The notes under the pieces are model-generated. The model was given only the letters and a program-made list of their open reading frames with translations. It was not told where the DNA came from and ran no database searches. This document shows, piece by piece, positions 22,570 to 34,027 of a stretch of DNA of 64,000 nt. A program made the translations under genes and the position numbers. Source of the stretch: Dromiciops gliroides (Eukaryota > Chordata > Mammalia > Microbiotheria > Microbiotheriidae); contig NC_057866.1 of assembly GCF_019393635.1 (NCBI RefSeq), forward strand, positions 277,520,874 to 277,584,873. Direction: 5' to 3'. Each line of letters starts with the position of its first letter. Position 1 is the stretch's first letter.

Positions 22570-23690
22570 TGGGGTGGGGACTTTTCTTGTACAGTTTCTG
22601 TGCCTTGGGTTGGATCTAACTGTGCTGAGGGGCCCACTCTCAAGCCACGCGGGAGGCCAGGGATCGGAGGGCATCCAGTGTTGAAGGGAGTAGGTCACAT
22701 GGCCACTGGGGCCATGTGCAACTGTGGAGACCCTTGTGCAAGACAAAAGTGAGAAATCGATGAGGTTGGGGAATTGCTCACAAAGCTTCAGCTTATTGAC
22801 GTGGAGATGTCTGTCTGGCGTCCAGACATCCGGGTAAGTTCTACTTCCTTCCCTCTGGGTTCTCCTGCCACCTTTAGTGTCAAAGAAAAAAAAGTAAGCT
22901 AAACTCTGCCATAAGGCAACCACCCCTGAAGACGTGTGCAGGACGCGTTACCCCAGCCTCTGCCCTCTCCTCCCAGCCTCCCACCTTCCCTTCTTTGGAG
23001 AGGGAGACACATCACTATGCACAGGAATAGCAAGGGGGGAGGGAGGGGGACAAACACTGGACTCAGATTTTATTCTTCCCTCCTTCAGATCCTGGCTCTG
23101 TGGCCCCTCTCTGGGCCTCAGTTTCTTCATCTGTCAAATGAGGTGAAGGGTTGGACTCAAGGATCTTGAGGTCCCAGTCGGTTCTCATGGCAATGGTCCT
23201 CTGTTTTTGCCAGGGACCGGACCTGCTCTCCACCCTTCTCTCTATCTCTGTTGTCCTCTTGCCTCCCCTGGACTAGGCTTCCAGGACTACCAGGCCCCAG
23301 ATGTGAGGACCATCCCGGGGGAGTTGGCCGTGAGCTCTTGTCAAAGCAGGCTCCTGAGTCTTCCTGCCCAGACCCAGGAGCTTCAGCCCAAGCCAGAACT
23401 CTGAAAAAAAAACAAAGTCCTGAATGTGAGTGAGTAGCACCTTTTACTCCATGAGCAACGGGTGGCTTCCCCTCTCACCAAAAAGCTTGTCTTCTTCAAG
23501 GCCCTGTGTTATGCTAAGGAAGGGTGCATTCCTTCCGGCAGTTTTCCTCCTTCCGTGCTGGTGGTAATCTCTGATGACTGAAAGCCGCCTAGAGTGGCCT
23601 TAGAGCTGCTCATACAATTGTTTCTTCTCTCTTCTCCCATGTTTGGAAGGGCACAGGAGGGGTGCTCCAGAGTGAAGACAGGCCAACACC
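22570..23690. other. Mostly unrecognised, one MIR inside
   Basis: A MIR-type SINE lies at about 23065-23195 ('cctctctgggcctcagtttc', 'atctgtcaaatgaggtg'). The rest shows no gene or element. Confidence 0.55.
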
Positions 23691-23694
23691 CCAA

Positions 23695-24560
23695 TTTTCA
23701 CAAAAGGGGAGAGGACGGAGTCTCTAGACTACAGACCAGTGAGTTTGCCTTTGATTCCTGGGGAAATTCTGGAATAGGTCCATAAAGCAGTGATTAATGA
23801 GCATCCGGGAAGGGAAACAATGATGCCTCAGAGCCAGCCTGGTGTCAGCCAGCACAGGCCATGTCAGAGTCACCTTCATTTCCTTTGTGACAGGATTGTT
23901 CAACTAGCAGACATGGGGAATGTTGTGAAGATGGGTCACCTAGGTTTGAACAAAGCTTTTTGTAACAGATCTCACTGCCCTCACGCAGGCATCCTAGGTG
24001 TGCAGAAGCAGCCAGGTGGTGCAGTGGGTTAGAGAACACTGAGCTTGGAGCCAGGAGGAGACCTGAGTTCAAATCCAGTTTCAGGAGCTCACTAGCTGTG
24101 GGACCCCGGGGAAGTCACTTATCCTCTGTTTGCCTAAGTTTGCTCAAGTGTAAAATGAGGGTAATAATAATATCTCCCTCTTTGAACTTTCCTGAGGATC
24201 AAAGGAGAGAATATTTATGAAATGCTTGGCAGACTGATTATTGTCGTGATGATTCTCAAGGAGAAGATGGATGAGAGAACAGTATGCTGAGAAGGAAGCA
24301 GGATTCAGAGTACTCATTAATGCTCTCATGGTGATGACCGATGACGGGAAGTCTCTAAGGGAGGCTGGAGAAGCGGGTTCAGTTCTGGGTCCTATTGCTT
24401 ATGGAGGCCACTGATGACTTGGAGAAAGGCCAGGGGAGAGCAGCTAGGATCAGCTAAGCGCCTGGACTCCATGTCATTATGGGAGGATTAGTGGAAGGGA
24501 TTAGGCCCAGCAATAGTTGCCTGGAAGCATGGAAGGGCAGCCAGCTGGAAAGGGACCGAC
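23695..24560 (+). mobile_element. L3/CR1-type LINE fragment, split by an old SINE
   Basis: The plus translation near 23740-23990 reads IPGEILE, HPGRETMMPQSQPGVSQHRP, CQSHLHFLCDRIVQLADMGN and HLGLNKAFCNRS. This follows the CR1 reverse-transcriptase order 'PGKILEQ', 'SQHGF', 'CQTNLI-F-DRVT-LVD-G' and 'LDFSKAFD'. After a SINE (24003-24240), 'ttcagttctgggtcctatt' and 'gcctggactccatgtcatta' (24380-24480) match the CR1/L3 3' part. Confidence 0.7.
24003..24240 (+). mobile_element. Older full-length MIR/CORE-SINE
   Basis: 'cagccaggtggtgcagtggg', 'gagttcaaatccagtttcag', 'agtcacttatcctctgtttg' and the 3' 'gtgtaaaatgagggtaat' are followed by a long 3' part lacking in the young SINEs. Confidence 0.8.
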
Positions 24561-25595
24561 CTCACTCTCCTCCTCCCAAAAGGTGGAACCACTAGTGGTA
24601 GGCGAGTCACGAAGAGGTCAGAGTTTGGGGCTGACATTGAGGCAGCCCTCGGACCCAGGAGAACGGGCCCAAAGCGGGTGGGCTGCCTGGCAGGGTGGCG
24701 GGGCCTCCTCTTTGGAGGTCTCCCGGCTTAGGTGGGCATGTCACGGACATGGATGGGTAGGAATAAAGGACCGCCGAGGTCTCTTCCACGCCTCTGGTTT
24801 TCCCAGGGATGTTGGTGTTCAAGTATCAGAGCATTGGCCAGAATCGGAATTGACAATCCTCACGCCACTTTCCCCTGAAGACCCCAGGCTGGGCTTCCTG
24901 CCTGCCTCGTACCAGCCCCAGAGAATGGGCCAGAGCTGGTGATAAAGGCTCTGGCCTAGGAGGACAGCAGGGGTCGGGGTAAGGGAGGCGTCAGCCGCCT
25001 CGGTGGCTGTGACTCTGGGAGATCAGATGGCCAAGGTGAGGCCAGAGGGAGGGGCAAAGAGAAGTCCTCCCAAGCCCGCCTCACCTGCAAACCCTTCTCC
25101 AGTTGGTTGAGCTCCCTCATGTGCCAAGAACCCTTCACAGCAGCCAGAAAGTCTGGCCGAGGTATCTATCGTGTGGGAGGAGAGAGGGCAAGAGTGGATT
25201 GTGTCAGCCCACACCGGTCTCCGCTGCCAATGCCAGTGAGCATCTGCGAGGGATGGTGCATCTGGCTGGTGGGAAGCCCCGTAGCTGGTAGTAGAGGTGG
25301 GTTGTTCTGGATCCTTGGAGCCAAGTCTCCTGAGACATTAGGCAGTGAATGAAATCCAGAGCCAGGAGGAACCCATCTGCTCCCCCCAGGACTAAGAAGC
25401 CTATGTCAGACCCGACTCACCGGTGGTGGCCCTTCAGGGTCACATCTAGGGAGGCCTGGCAGGGAGATGCCAGCTTTGGCCATTCCCCACAGAGTGCTTA
25501 GATGGGATGGGCAGGCTGGTGCCCAGACCCAACTCTGCCTTTGACCCTGAGGATGGGGGCGGGAACACCGACATCGTAGATTTAGGGAGTTTAGA
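24560..25595. other. GC-rich, no gene recognised
   Basis: Several short open frames, none recognisable. Confidence 0.5.
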
Positions 25596-25599
25596 GATC

Positions 25600-25760
25600 C
25601 CCTAAAACAGTAGAATCATGGATGTTGAGCTGAGGGAGCCCTCAGAGGGCATCTAGTCCAACCTCATCAGACAGGGGAGAAAACCGAAGCCAGGGTCGCA
25701 TGGGCGGACAGTGGGAAAACTGGCATTCGACTCCGCAGGTCACTGAGCCTCAATGGGCCT
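25600..25760 (-). repeat. MIR-type SINE
   Basis: 'gagggcatctagtccaacct', 'agacaggggagaaaaccga' and 'ctggcattcgactccgcagg' are MIR in reverse. Confidence 0.65.
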
Positions 25761-26574
25761 GAGACGCTCCCCACAGTTTTGGATATTCATCCATCCATCA
25801 TTAAACACATGTGCCAGGCACTGTGCTAAGCACTGAGAATACAAAAAGAGGCCCAAGCCAGGGCCTGCCCTCAAAGGCTTACACTCTAACAGGGGAGACA
25901 ACGAGCAAACAAGTGCACACAAAGCAAGCTCCGCATGGATACACAGGAAATAGTGGAGAGGGAGGACATGGGAGAGGAAGGGTTGGGGAGGCTTCCGGCG
26001 GAGAGCGCGATTCCAGTTGGGACGTGACGGAAGCCAGGGAGGGCCGGTCATGGGAGGGGGGCAGCCAGATAGAATGCATGGAACCCCACGGAAGGTCTTG
26101 TTCATAGAACAGCCGGAAGGCTGAGGCCTCTGGATCAAAGAAGAAGGGGATGAGGTGTGAGAAGATTGGACGAGGAGACGGGAGGGGGGGGCGGGCGATG
26201 AGGGGCTGCGAATGCCACGCTGAGCACTTTGTATTTGGTCCTAGAGGTGATAGGGAGCCACTGGAGGTAACTGAGTAGAGGGAATGGCATGATAGGACCT
26301 GCATTTTAGGAAAGTCACTCTTGTGGCTGAATGAAGGATGGACTGGAGTGGGGAGAGACCTGAGGAGGCAGGCTGATGACCAGCGGGGCGTTTCGGTAGT
26401 CCGGGGGGGATGAGGCCCTGCCCCAGGCTGGGCCAGTGTCGGAGGAGAGAGGGGAGAAGGGAGGGTATTTGAGAGATGCTGCAGGGGTGAGATCTACAGG
26501 CTTTGGCAACAGATTAGAAATGGGGGGTGAGAGATAGTGAGAATCCAGGATGACTCCAAGAGTGTGAATTATCC

Positions 26575-26755
26575 TAGCTAGCATGGGGATTTCTCCATGA
26601 CTACTCATGTATAACTTATTTTGAATTGCTTGAGTTCTTGTGGGTGGGGGGTGAGAATGGAGGGGGGAAGAGAAGTTGGAACACAAAGTTTTTTAAAAAT
26701 TTATTTTAAAATTTTGTTTTTACATATATTTTGGAAAATAAAATTATATTAAAAG
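26575..26755 (+). mobile_element. L1-type 3' end inserted in L2
   Basis: 'ggaacacaaagttttttaaa' and 'tttacatatattttggaaaa' followed by 'taaaattatattaaaa' match the 3' end of the copy at 58098-58541, including its A-rich end. Confidence 0.65.
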
Positions 26756-27257
26756 AAGAGTAATAGGGAAGGCATGTGTGTGTGGGGGGGTGGGGGGTAG
26801 TTCTTGGGAGAAAGAGCATTAGTTCAGTTTTGGGTATATTAAGCTTAAGCTGTCTACTGGGCATGTTGAGTTTGAGATGTCTCTGAGGCTTTTGAGGGTG
26901 GACACGTGGGCAGGTCAAGGGACCAGAGCTCAGGAAAGACACTGGATAAATGGATTTCAGAGCCATCTGCCTGGAAATGTGCCTTGAACTCTGGTAGCTG
27001 ATGGCAGGTGAGGGTGGGGGGGACAGACAGATGGACAGACAGAAGCAGAAACAGGTACAGACATCACACAGACCCAGGACAGAGCCCTGGAGCTAGGGGT
27101 AGGACGTGGGTGGTGAGATGGGCAAGAGAAGGAGGAACAGCATTACAAAAATCCAGGTGGTGAAGGCAGAATCCAGACTGCACCCCTTCATGGTCTAACA
27201 GTGTCAAATGTAGGAGGTCAAGGAGGTCATTGGAATTAGCCATAAAGAGATTATTGG

Positions 27258-27418
27258 GGGGGGGCAGCTAGGTGGCGCAGTGGATAAAGCGCCAGCCTTG
27301 GATTCAGGAAGACCTGAGTTCAAATCTGGCCTCAGACACTTGACACTTACTAGCTGTGTGACCTTGGGCAAGTCACTTAACCCTCATTGCCCCACCAAAA
27401 ACAAAAAACAAACAAAAA
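27258..27418 (+). mobile_element. WSINE1-like SINE with TSD
   Basis: The duplication 'aaagagattattgg' is at 27244-27257 and 27419-27432. Confidence 0.92.
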
Positions 27419-28066
27419 AAAGAGATTATTGGTGACCTGAGACCAGATTACAAAGGGCTGAGAAATGAGTGGGTGATGAAGTGAAGGCAGCAAGGATGGA
27501 GTGGCATCTTCTAGGTGTGGCTGTCCAAGAGATTTTAGGTATAGGGTGATAGCTTCAGAGGCTGGTAGGATCAAAGGAAGACTACTTAAGAATGGGGGCG
27601 GTCTGGGCACGTCTGAAGCAGAAGGAAAGGGGCCAATGGAGAGGGAGAGATCGAAAACTGGGCTGAGGGGGGGTGGAATGATTGGAAGGACAAATTCCTG
27701 GAGGAGATGGGAGGGGAGGGACCAAGGGCATAGTAGAGAGCTTGGTTTTGGCAGGGGGAAAGTCACCTCTTCCAAGACTAGACCAGAGGAAGGGAAGTTG
27801 GGGCTGCTATGGAATGGATTTGAAGTGTGGGACTGGATAGAAAAGGGGGCTCAGAAGCAGATCTCCACATTTTCAGTGAGAGGAGACAAGGCTCTGCTAG
27901 GGACTTGGGGGGGCAGGGGATAGGCGATATAAGATGAGTACATTAGAAGAGCAGCTGTGGATGGATGGTGGGAATAATCCAGAGCTAGGTCTGGACAGGA
28001 GATGAGCTGTGTGGTGGGACAAGAGAGGGAGAGGCTGAACTGGTTAACTAAAGGTTGGAGATTTTT

Positions 28067-28209
28067 TTTTTAGTGAGGCAATTGGGGTTAAGTGACTTGC
28101 CCAGGGTCACACAGCTAGTAAGTGTTAAGTGTCTGAGGCCGGATTTGAACTCAGGTCCTCCTGACTCCAGGGCCGGTGCTCTATCCACTGTACCACCTAG
28201 CCGCCCCAT
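28067..28209 (-). mobile_element. WSINE1-like SINE with TSD
   Basis: The duplication 'ggttggagattttt' is at 28053-28066 and 28210-28223. Confidence 0.92.
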
Positions 28210-29349
28210 GGTTGGAGATTTTTGAAGGAAGAGAGTGAACCCAATGCCTGGAAAAACAGGGAAGACTGAAGGGACCAGAGGTGGGGGTGAGGAAATAGAG
28301 GGCACACAGGGAGAGCGGGAAGGGACTTTAGAGTAATGGATTGTGGAGATGATGGCAAGGTCCAGGCAATGACCATCTCTGCATGGATGGCTGAGGTGGA
28401 GAGGAGGTGAAGATCATGGGAACTGGGGAGCAAAGGTTATCTGATGGAACAGCAACAGAGACATTGAAGTCCCCATCTAAGTCTGTGGTCTGGGAAGGAG
28501 GGAGTGGGGACCCTGCAAGGGAGGAGAAAGGAAGGGGAATGGGGTTATAGGCAGAGTGTAGATAACAGCCACTGAAAGCAGAGTAACATTACAGGAGGTG
28601 AGGGCTGGGAACTCTCTAGTCCCTCTCTAGCACATCTGGATCTGGAGTGAACCTCAAAAAGGAAATTGCTGAGTGATGGTGGCAGGGGACGGTCTTGAAG
28701 TAACCATGGGAAGCAAGAAGCCAGCCTCCTTCTCCTCCTGGCCCAGGGGCAGAGGGCCACAAGGGAAGGGACAGGAGAGGGTGGTCAGGGATGGGGCACC
28801 TTCTGGAGAGTCAGGTTCCTATCATTTGGGGAACCTGGGAGGGAGGAGAGAGAAAAGGGCTGATGTGAAGAATAGAATGGAACTCCAGAGGGTGCAATGG
28901 AAGGGGAGGTAATATGAGCCAGGACTCTCCAAGGGATGGGGCTGACATGGGTGGGTATAAGAGATTGAGGGATGGGGAGACGGCCAGGAAAGGGATCTTC
29001 CGTCTAGGTAGCGTGTGCTACATGAGAGGGGGATTGTGATGGAACAAGGTCAAGAGTTAGCAAGGAGGAGGTGATGCCTTGTCCTCTGGAAGGGCGCAGG
29101 GCGGTGACCTGGGGAAGAGGGAAACTTGGGGGAGGTCCTATTGGATGAACTCATCCTCAGTAGAGGAGGAGGCACCAGGGAGATTATATATTTCTCAACC
29201 TCCCCATTGCACTCACTTATTTTGGTGCCTGGGAAAGACCTGTGACCTCATCCCCAAAGCCTAGTTATTCTGTTCTCCTCTTTTGCCTTTGGTTTTGGTC
29301 TTACTATTTACTCCAACTTGTGACCTATTTGAGTATTTTGACTGAGAGG

Positions 29350-30125
29350 TAGATACCCCTTCCTACATGGCTTCCTTTTTGATCAGCTTCCTCACCCCTC
29401 TGCCTCAGCCACAGCCAGGATAGACCACATCACTGCCACAGGGTACACAAATACCTCCCCATCATCTCTCCATCCATGCCCATCTATCTCTCCATTCACA
29501 CAGCTGCCTCACTAACCCAGGCCTCCCTCACATCAGCTGGATTATGACATCGTGCCTCACTTGGCCTCCCCGCCTCTGGTCTCTTCCTCTTTAATCCCTG
29601 CACCGCCCAGTTGCCCCTGATCTCCTTAATGCAGGTCTGGATATGCCTTTCCTCTGCTCTGCCTGTAGGTGAAAATACAAATCCTTTTGTTTGGCATTTA
29701 AAATCCTTAGTCTAGTTCTCCTTTATTACCCATGAATCTCTCCTCCCTCACCCTGACCTAACACACACAGGCTCTCTCTCTCCTCTCCCAGCAATCCAAC
29801 CTTCTGGCTGGTCCCTTGACCCAATATTCTAACACATGCCTGTCTATTCCCAGGCTCTCTCTCCTCTTCCCACAGTGCTCTCCCTCCCCACTGCTATCTC
29901 TTGGGATTCCTGGTCCCCTTAAAAGTTCATCTCCAGTGGCATCTCCTTCAAGAGGTTATTCATGATTTTTCTAGTCACTAGTGACCCCTTTCTCCCATTA
30001 CTCTATTTATTTGGTGTGGATCTTGTATTTTCTCATCTCTTCCTCGAGTAGAACCTTGAGAGCAGTACCCATCTCTCCTTTGGCTCCTTTATCTTGGTTG
30101 GGGGGAGGGGGAGCACTACATGTCG
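29350..30125 (+). mobile_element. L2/CR1-like LINE 3' region
   Basis: Pyrimidine-rich plus-strand sequence with 'tttggcatttaaaatcctta', 'tgaatctctcctccctcacc', 'ttcatctccagtggcatctc' and 'accttgagagcagtaccc'. This is the order of the L2-type ORF end and 3' tail. Confidence 0.6.
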
Positions 30126-30244
30126 GGCACACCTTCCCTTGTTGAAAGAACACCAAGGAATTCTAAAGGAGAAGGTGAGGTACCAGAGAGATATGCATGA
30201 ACGACACAGGCAGGGTTTGGTTGGGGATCTTACACTGATGATCC

Positions 30245-30775
30245 TACTTCCTTTTTTTTTTTCTTTTTAAAATACAATTTTATTTTATTTTTGGCTTGGA
30301 AGTCTCTCTGTCTTCCCTCAGGCACTGGAAAGGAAAGGAAAAACCCATTACAAATATGTATAGTCATGAAAATAAATCTCTACATTCATCACGTCGAAAG
30401 CAAGAAAGAATGAATTAGAAGAAAATAAGCTGCCCTCTGAATCCATCAGTTCTCCATCTGGAGGTGGGTAACATTTTTCATCATGAGTCCTCTGGATTTG
30501 TGGTGGGTCATTGTGTTGATTAGTTACCATATCTCTCAGAGTCCATTAGCTTTGCGATATTACTGTTACTGTGCAAATTGTTGTCCTGGTTTTACTCACT
30601 TTGCATTTGCATCAGTTCATATAGATTTTCCCAGGTTTCTCTGAAACCATCCCCTCGATAATTTCTTACAACACAATGGTATTCCATCACATTAATATAC
30701 TGCAACTTGTTCAGTCATTCCTCACAAAATGGGCAACCCCCATTTCCAATTTTTTTGCCATCATGAAAAGAGCTA
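30245..30775 (-). mobile_element. L1 3' end
   Basis: A T-run start, 'catcagttctccatctggag', 'gagtcctctggatttgtgg', 'gcatcagttcatatagattt' and 'cacaatggtattccatcaca' give the L1 3' UTR and ORF2 tail in reverse. Confidence 0.8.
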
Positions 30776-31930
30776 TATATGTCTTCCCTCTAATTTCCAC
30801 CCCCTTCTCCCCTTTCCCTCCTATTTCCTATTCAGTGAAGTGTATTTCTGTACCCAACTCTGTGTAGATTCTTCCTTCTTTTGACCAGTACAAGTAGAGC
30901 AAAGTTCAAATGTCAGTCTCCCTGGCCCCATCCCTTCCTCCTCGTATGCTTGGGTGTCTACTTTTGTGCCCTCATTACGTGAGATAATTTCTCCTAACCT
31001 TCCTTCCTCTCCCTCCCCTCATTCTTCTTTCTCCTCTTTCCATTCCGAAGATTATCAAGCCATAACAGAAGTATCCCAAACTTTGTCTAATTGGCCTTCC
31101 TCTATGAACCCTGATGACAGGGTTCAGAAATTTATCATCTCATATTTGAATGTAAGCAGTTTGTTTCGTTCTTTATCATCATTCACTCATATTTAACTTT
31201 TTATGCTTCTCTTCACTCCTGTGTCTGAATATCAAAGTTTCTCTGCAGCTTTGGTTTTTATTTTTTCATCAGAAATGCTTGGAGGGGGCAGCTAGGTGGT
31301 GCAGTGGATAAAGCACTGGCCCTGGATTCAGGAGTGCCTGAGTTCAAATCCGGTCTCAGACACTTGACACTTACTAGCTGTGTGACCCTGGGTAAGTCAC
31401 TTAACCCCCATTGCCCTGCATTAAAAAAAAAAAAGAAATGCTTGGAAACCCCCTATTATACTTCCCCTGACAGCATTATACACTTAGTTTTTCCAGATAA
31501 GCTATACTTGGCTATACATCCATATTCTTTGCCATCTGAAATATTGTATTCAAAGCTCTCTGCTCCTGGTTAGTAAACTCTGTGTGATGCTCTCTATAGC
31601 TCCTCTGTACTTGAATTCTTTCTGGATGCAAGCGGTAGTTTTTTTGTTTTGTTTTGTTTTGAACTGGAAACTTTGGATATTGGCTACAATGTTACATATT
31701 GCAGGGGTTTTCATTTTGGCCTTTCTTTTAGAAGATGACCAATGTTTTCTTTCTGTTTCTACTTTGCCTCTGGTTCTTAGAGATCTGAGCAATTTTCTTT
31801 TAAGATTTCTTGAAATAGGATGCCTAGACTCTTTCTGGGTCACACTGTTCATATGGTCAAATGATTTTTTTTCTTCCATCTATTTTCTAGGTCAGTTGTC
31901 TTTGCTATGAAATTCCTTCTATCTTTTTTT
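30776..31930 (-). mobile_element. L1-associated degenerate sequence
   Basis: The pyrimidine-rich part ('gtatttctgtacccaactct', 'catcagaaatgcttgg') resembles a segment that accompanies minus-strand marsupial L1 copies elsewhere in the window (20.9-21.1 kb). A minus frame at 31879-31550 is open but resembles nothing known. A SINE splits it at 31284-31433. Confidence 0.45.
31284..31433 (+). mobile_element. WSINE1-like SINE with TSD
   Basis: The duplication 'agaaatgcttgga' is at 31271-31283 and 31434-31446. Confidence 0.93.
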
Positions 31931-31942
31931 CCCCTTTTCCCC

Positions 31943-32084
31943 CTTTTTTTGTGGGGCAGTGAGGGTTAAGTGACTTGCCCAGGGTCACACAGCTAGTAAG
32001 TGTCAAGTGTCTGAGGAAAGATTTGAACTCAACTCCTCCTGAATCCAGGGCTGGCGCTTTATCCACTGCACTCCCTAGCTGCCA
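31943..32084 (-). mobile_element. WSINE1-like SINE
   Basis: Reverse copy with a diverged head ('gcactccctagctgccatc') and no clear duplication. Confidence 0.83.
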
Positions 32085-32121
32085 TCTCTTTTTCTTTTTC
32101 TAATCCTTCCTCCTTTTTGAA

Positions 32122-33641
32122 TTTGTTTTTTTATTATAAAAGTATTTTATTATTTCCTAGTTACATGGAGAGATAGTTTTCAACATTTGTTTTTATAAGA
32201 TTTCAAATTTCAAAATTTTCTCCCTCCTTCCCCTCCCTCCCTCCTTCCCTAGACAGCAGGTGATCTGATATAGGTTATATATATATATTTTTTTTTAGTG
32301 AGGCAATTGGGATTAAGTGACTTGCCGAGGGTCACACAGCTAGTAAGTGTTAAGTGTCTGAGGCCAGATTTGAACCCAGGTGCTCCTGACTCCAGGGCCG
32401 GTGCTCTATCCACTGCGCCACCTAGCTGCCCTATAGGTTATATATTTACAATAACATTAAACATATTTCTGCATTAGTCATCTTATAAGAGAAGAATCAG
32501 ACCAAAAAATGAAAAACCTCAAAAAAGAAAAACAACAGCACCAAAAACAAAAGAAATAGTATGGTTCAATCCACATCCATATTCCACAGTTCTTTTTTTT
32601 TTTCTGTATTTGGAGAGCCTTTTCCATCATGAGTCCTTTGGAACTTTCTTGTACCCTTGTATTGGTGTTAAGAATCAAGTCTATCATAGTTGATCAACAC
32701 ATAATGTTGATGATACTTTGTACAATGGTCTTCTGGTTCTGCTCATCTCACTCATCATCAGTTCATGCAAGACCTTCCAGGTTTCTCTGAACTCCTCCTG
32801 CTCATTGTTTCTTACAGCACAATAGAATTCCATTACATTCATATACCATAACTTGTTCAGCCATTCCCCAATTGATGGATAGCCCCTCAATTCTAATTCC
32901 TTGCCACCACAAAAAGAGAAGCTATAAATATTTTTGTATATGTGGGTACTTTTCCCTTTTTTATGGTCTCTTTGGGAAAAAGACCCAAAAGTGGTATTGC
33001 TGGGTCAAAGGGTATGCACTCTTTTATAGCCCTTTGGGAATAATTCCAAATTGCTCTCCAGAACGGTTGGATCAGTTCACAGCTCTACCAACAATGCATT
33101 AATGTTCCAATTTTTCCACAGCTTCTCCAACATTATTATTTTACTTTTCTGTCATATTAGCCAATGTGATAGGTGTGAGTTGGTACCTCAGAGTCGTTTT
33201 AAGTTGCATTTCTCTAATCAATAGTGATTTAGAGCATTTTTTCATATGGCAATAGATAGCTTTGATTTCTTCACCAGAAAACTGCCTGTTCATATCCTTT
33301 GACCATTTCTCAATTGAAGAATGACTTGGATTCTTATAAATTTTATTTAGTTCCCAATATATTTTAGAAATGAGGTCTTTATCAGAAGTACTTGTCATAA
33401 AAAATTTTTCCCAGCTTTCTGCCTCCCTTCTAATTTTGGATGCATTGCTTCTGTTTGTACAAAACCTTTTTAATTTAATGTAATCAAAATCATCCATTTT
33501 GCATTTCATAATATTCTCTATCTCTTGTTTGGTCATAAACTGTTCTCCTTTCCAAAGATCTGAAAGGCAAACTATTCCTTCCTCTTTTGACTTTGTTTTA
33601 ATGTTTTTTGTTGCTTCTTGGAGTCATTGGCTTCTATTTGT
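32122..33641 (-). mobile_element. L1 3' half with long ORF2 remnant
   Basis: The minus frame 33536-33141 is open for 131 codons: MTKQEIENIMKCKMDDFDYI, KLKRFCTNRSNASKIRREAE, SHSSIEKWSKDMNRQFSGEE and KSLLIREMQLKTTLRYQLTP. It is a good match to the L1 ORF2 C-terminus and better preserved than the copy at 18.6-20.4 kb. The next segment (32890-32684) gives RGYPSIGEWLNKLWYMNVME in another frame. It lacks the RT core. Confidence 0.9.
32283..32431 (-). mobile_element. WSINE1-like SINE with TSD
   Basis: The duplication 'tataggttatatat' is at 32269-32282 and 32432-32445, inside the L1 3' UTR. Confidence 0.92.
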
Positions 33642-33791
33642 TTTTTTGGTTTTTTTGTGAGGCAATTGGGGTTAAGTGACTTGCCCAGGGTCACACAGCT
33701 AGTAAGTGTTAAGTGTCTGAGGCTGGATTTGAACTCAGGTCCCTCCTGAATCCAGGGCCGGTGCTCTATCCATTGTGCCACCTAGCTGCCC
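33642..33791 (-). mobile_element. WSINE1-like SINE with TSD
   Basis: The duplication 'cttctatttgt' is at 33631-33641 and 33792-33802. It faces away from the next SINE, only about 60 bp to the right. Confidence 0.91.
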
Positions 33792-33854
33792 CTTCTATTT
33801 GTCTTTGTACCTCTTGTGCTAAGCTGTTAATTTCCTGTTCCAATTACCTTTCCT

Positions 33855-34013
33855 GGGGCCGCTAGGCGCAGTGGATAGAGCACCGGCCCTGGATTCAGGA
33901 AGACCTGAGTTCAAATCCAGCCTCAGACACTTAACACTTACTAGCTGTGTGACCCTGGGCAAGTCACTTAACCCCAACTGCCTCACTAAAAACAAAAACA
34001 AAAAACCAAAAAA
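33855..34013 (+). mobile_element. WSINE1-like SINE with TSD
   Basis: The duplication 'caattacctttcct' is at 33841-33854 and 34014-34027. The head is shortened by five bases (gctaggcgcag). Confidence 0.92.
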
Positions 34014-34027
34014 CAATTACCTTTCCT

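Larger units (their letters stand above)
25780..29200 (-). mobile_element. Nearly full-length L2 LINE with insertions
   Basis: The 3' end lies at about 25790 ('caggcactgtgctaagcact', 'ctcaaaggcttacactctaa'). Going up the minus strand: AVPHAW-like region (25980-26110), LGVILDSHYLSPPISNLLPK near 26560, RHLKLNMPSRQLKLNIPKTE near 26890, then the RT core region (27000-28000) and the poorly conserved 5' ORF part to about 29200. Total about 3.4 kb, close to L2 full length. Inside are an L1 3' end (26575-26755) and two SINEs (27258-27418, 28067-28209). Stops and frameshifts throughout. Confidence 0.7.

Noticed and set aside
33141..33536. 131-codon open frame that could be taken for a gene
   Set aside because: It is the preserved end of an L1 ORF2, with matching broken copies elsewhere.
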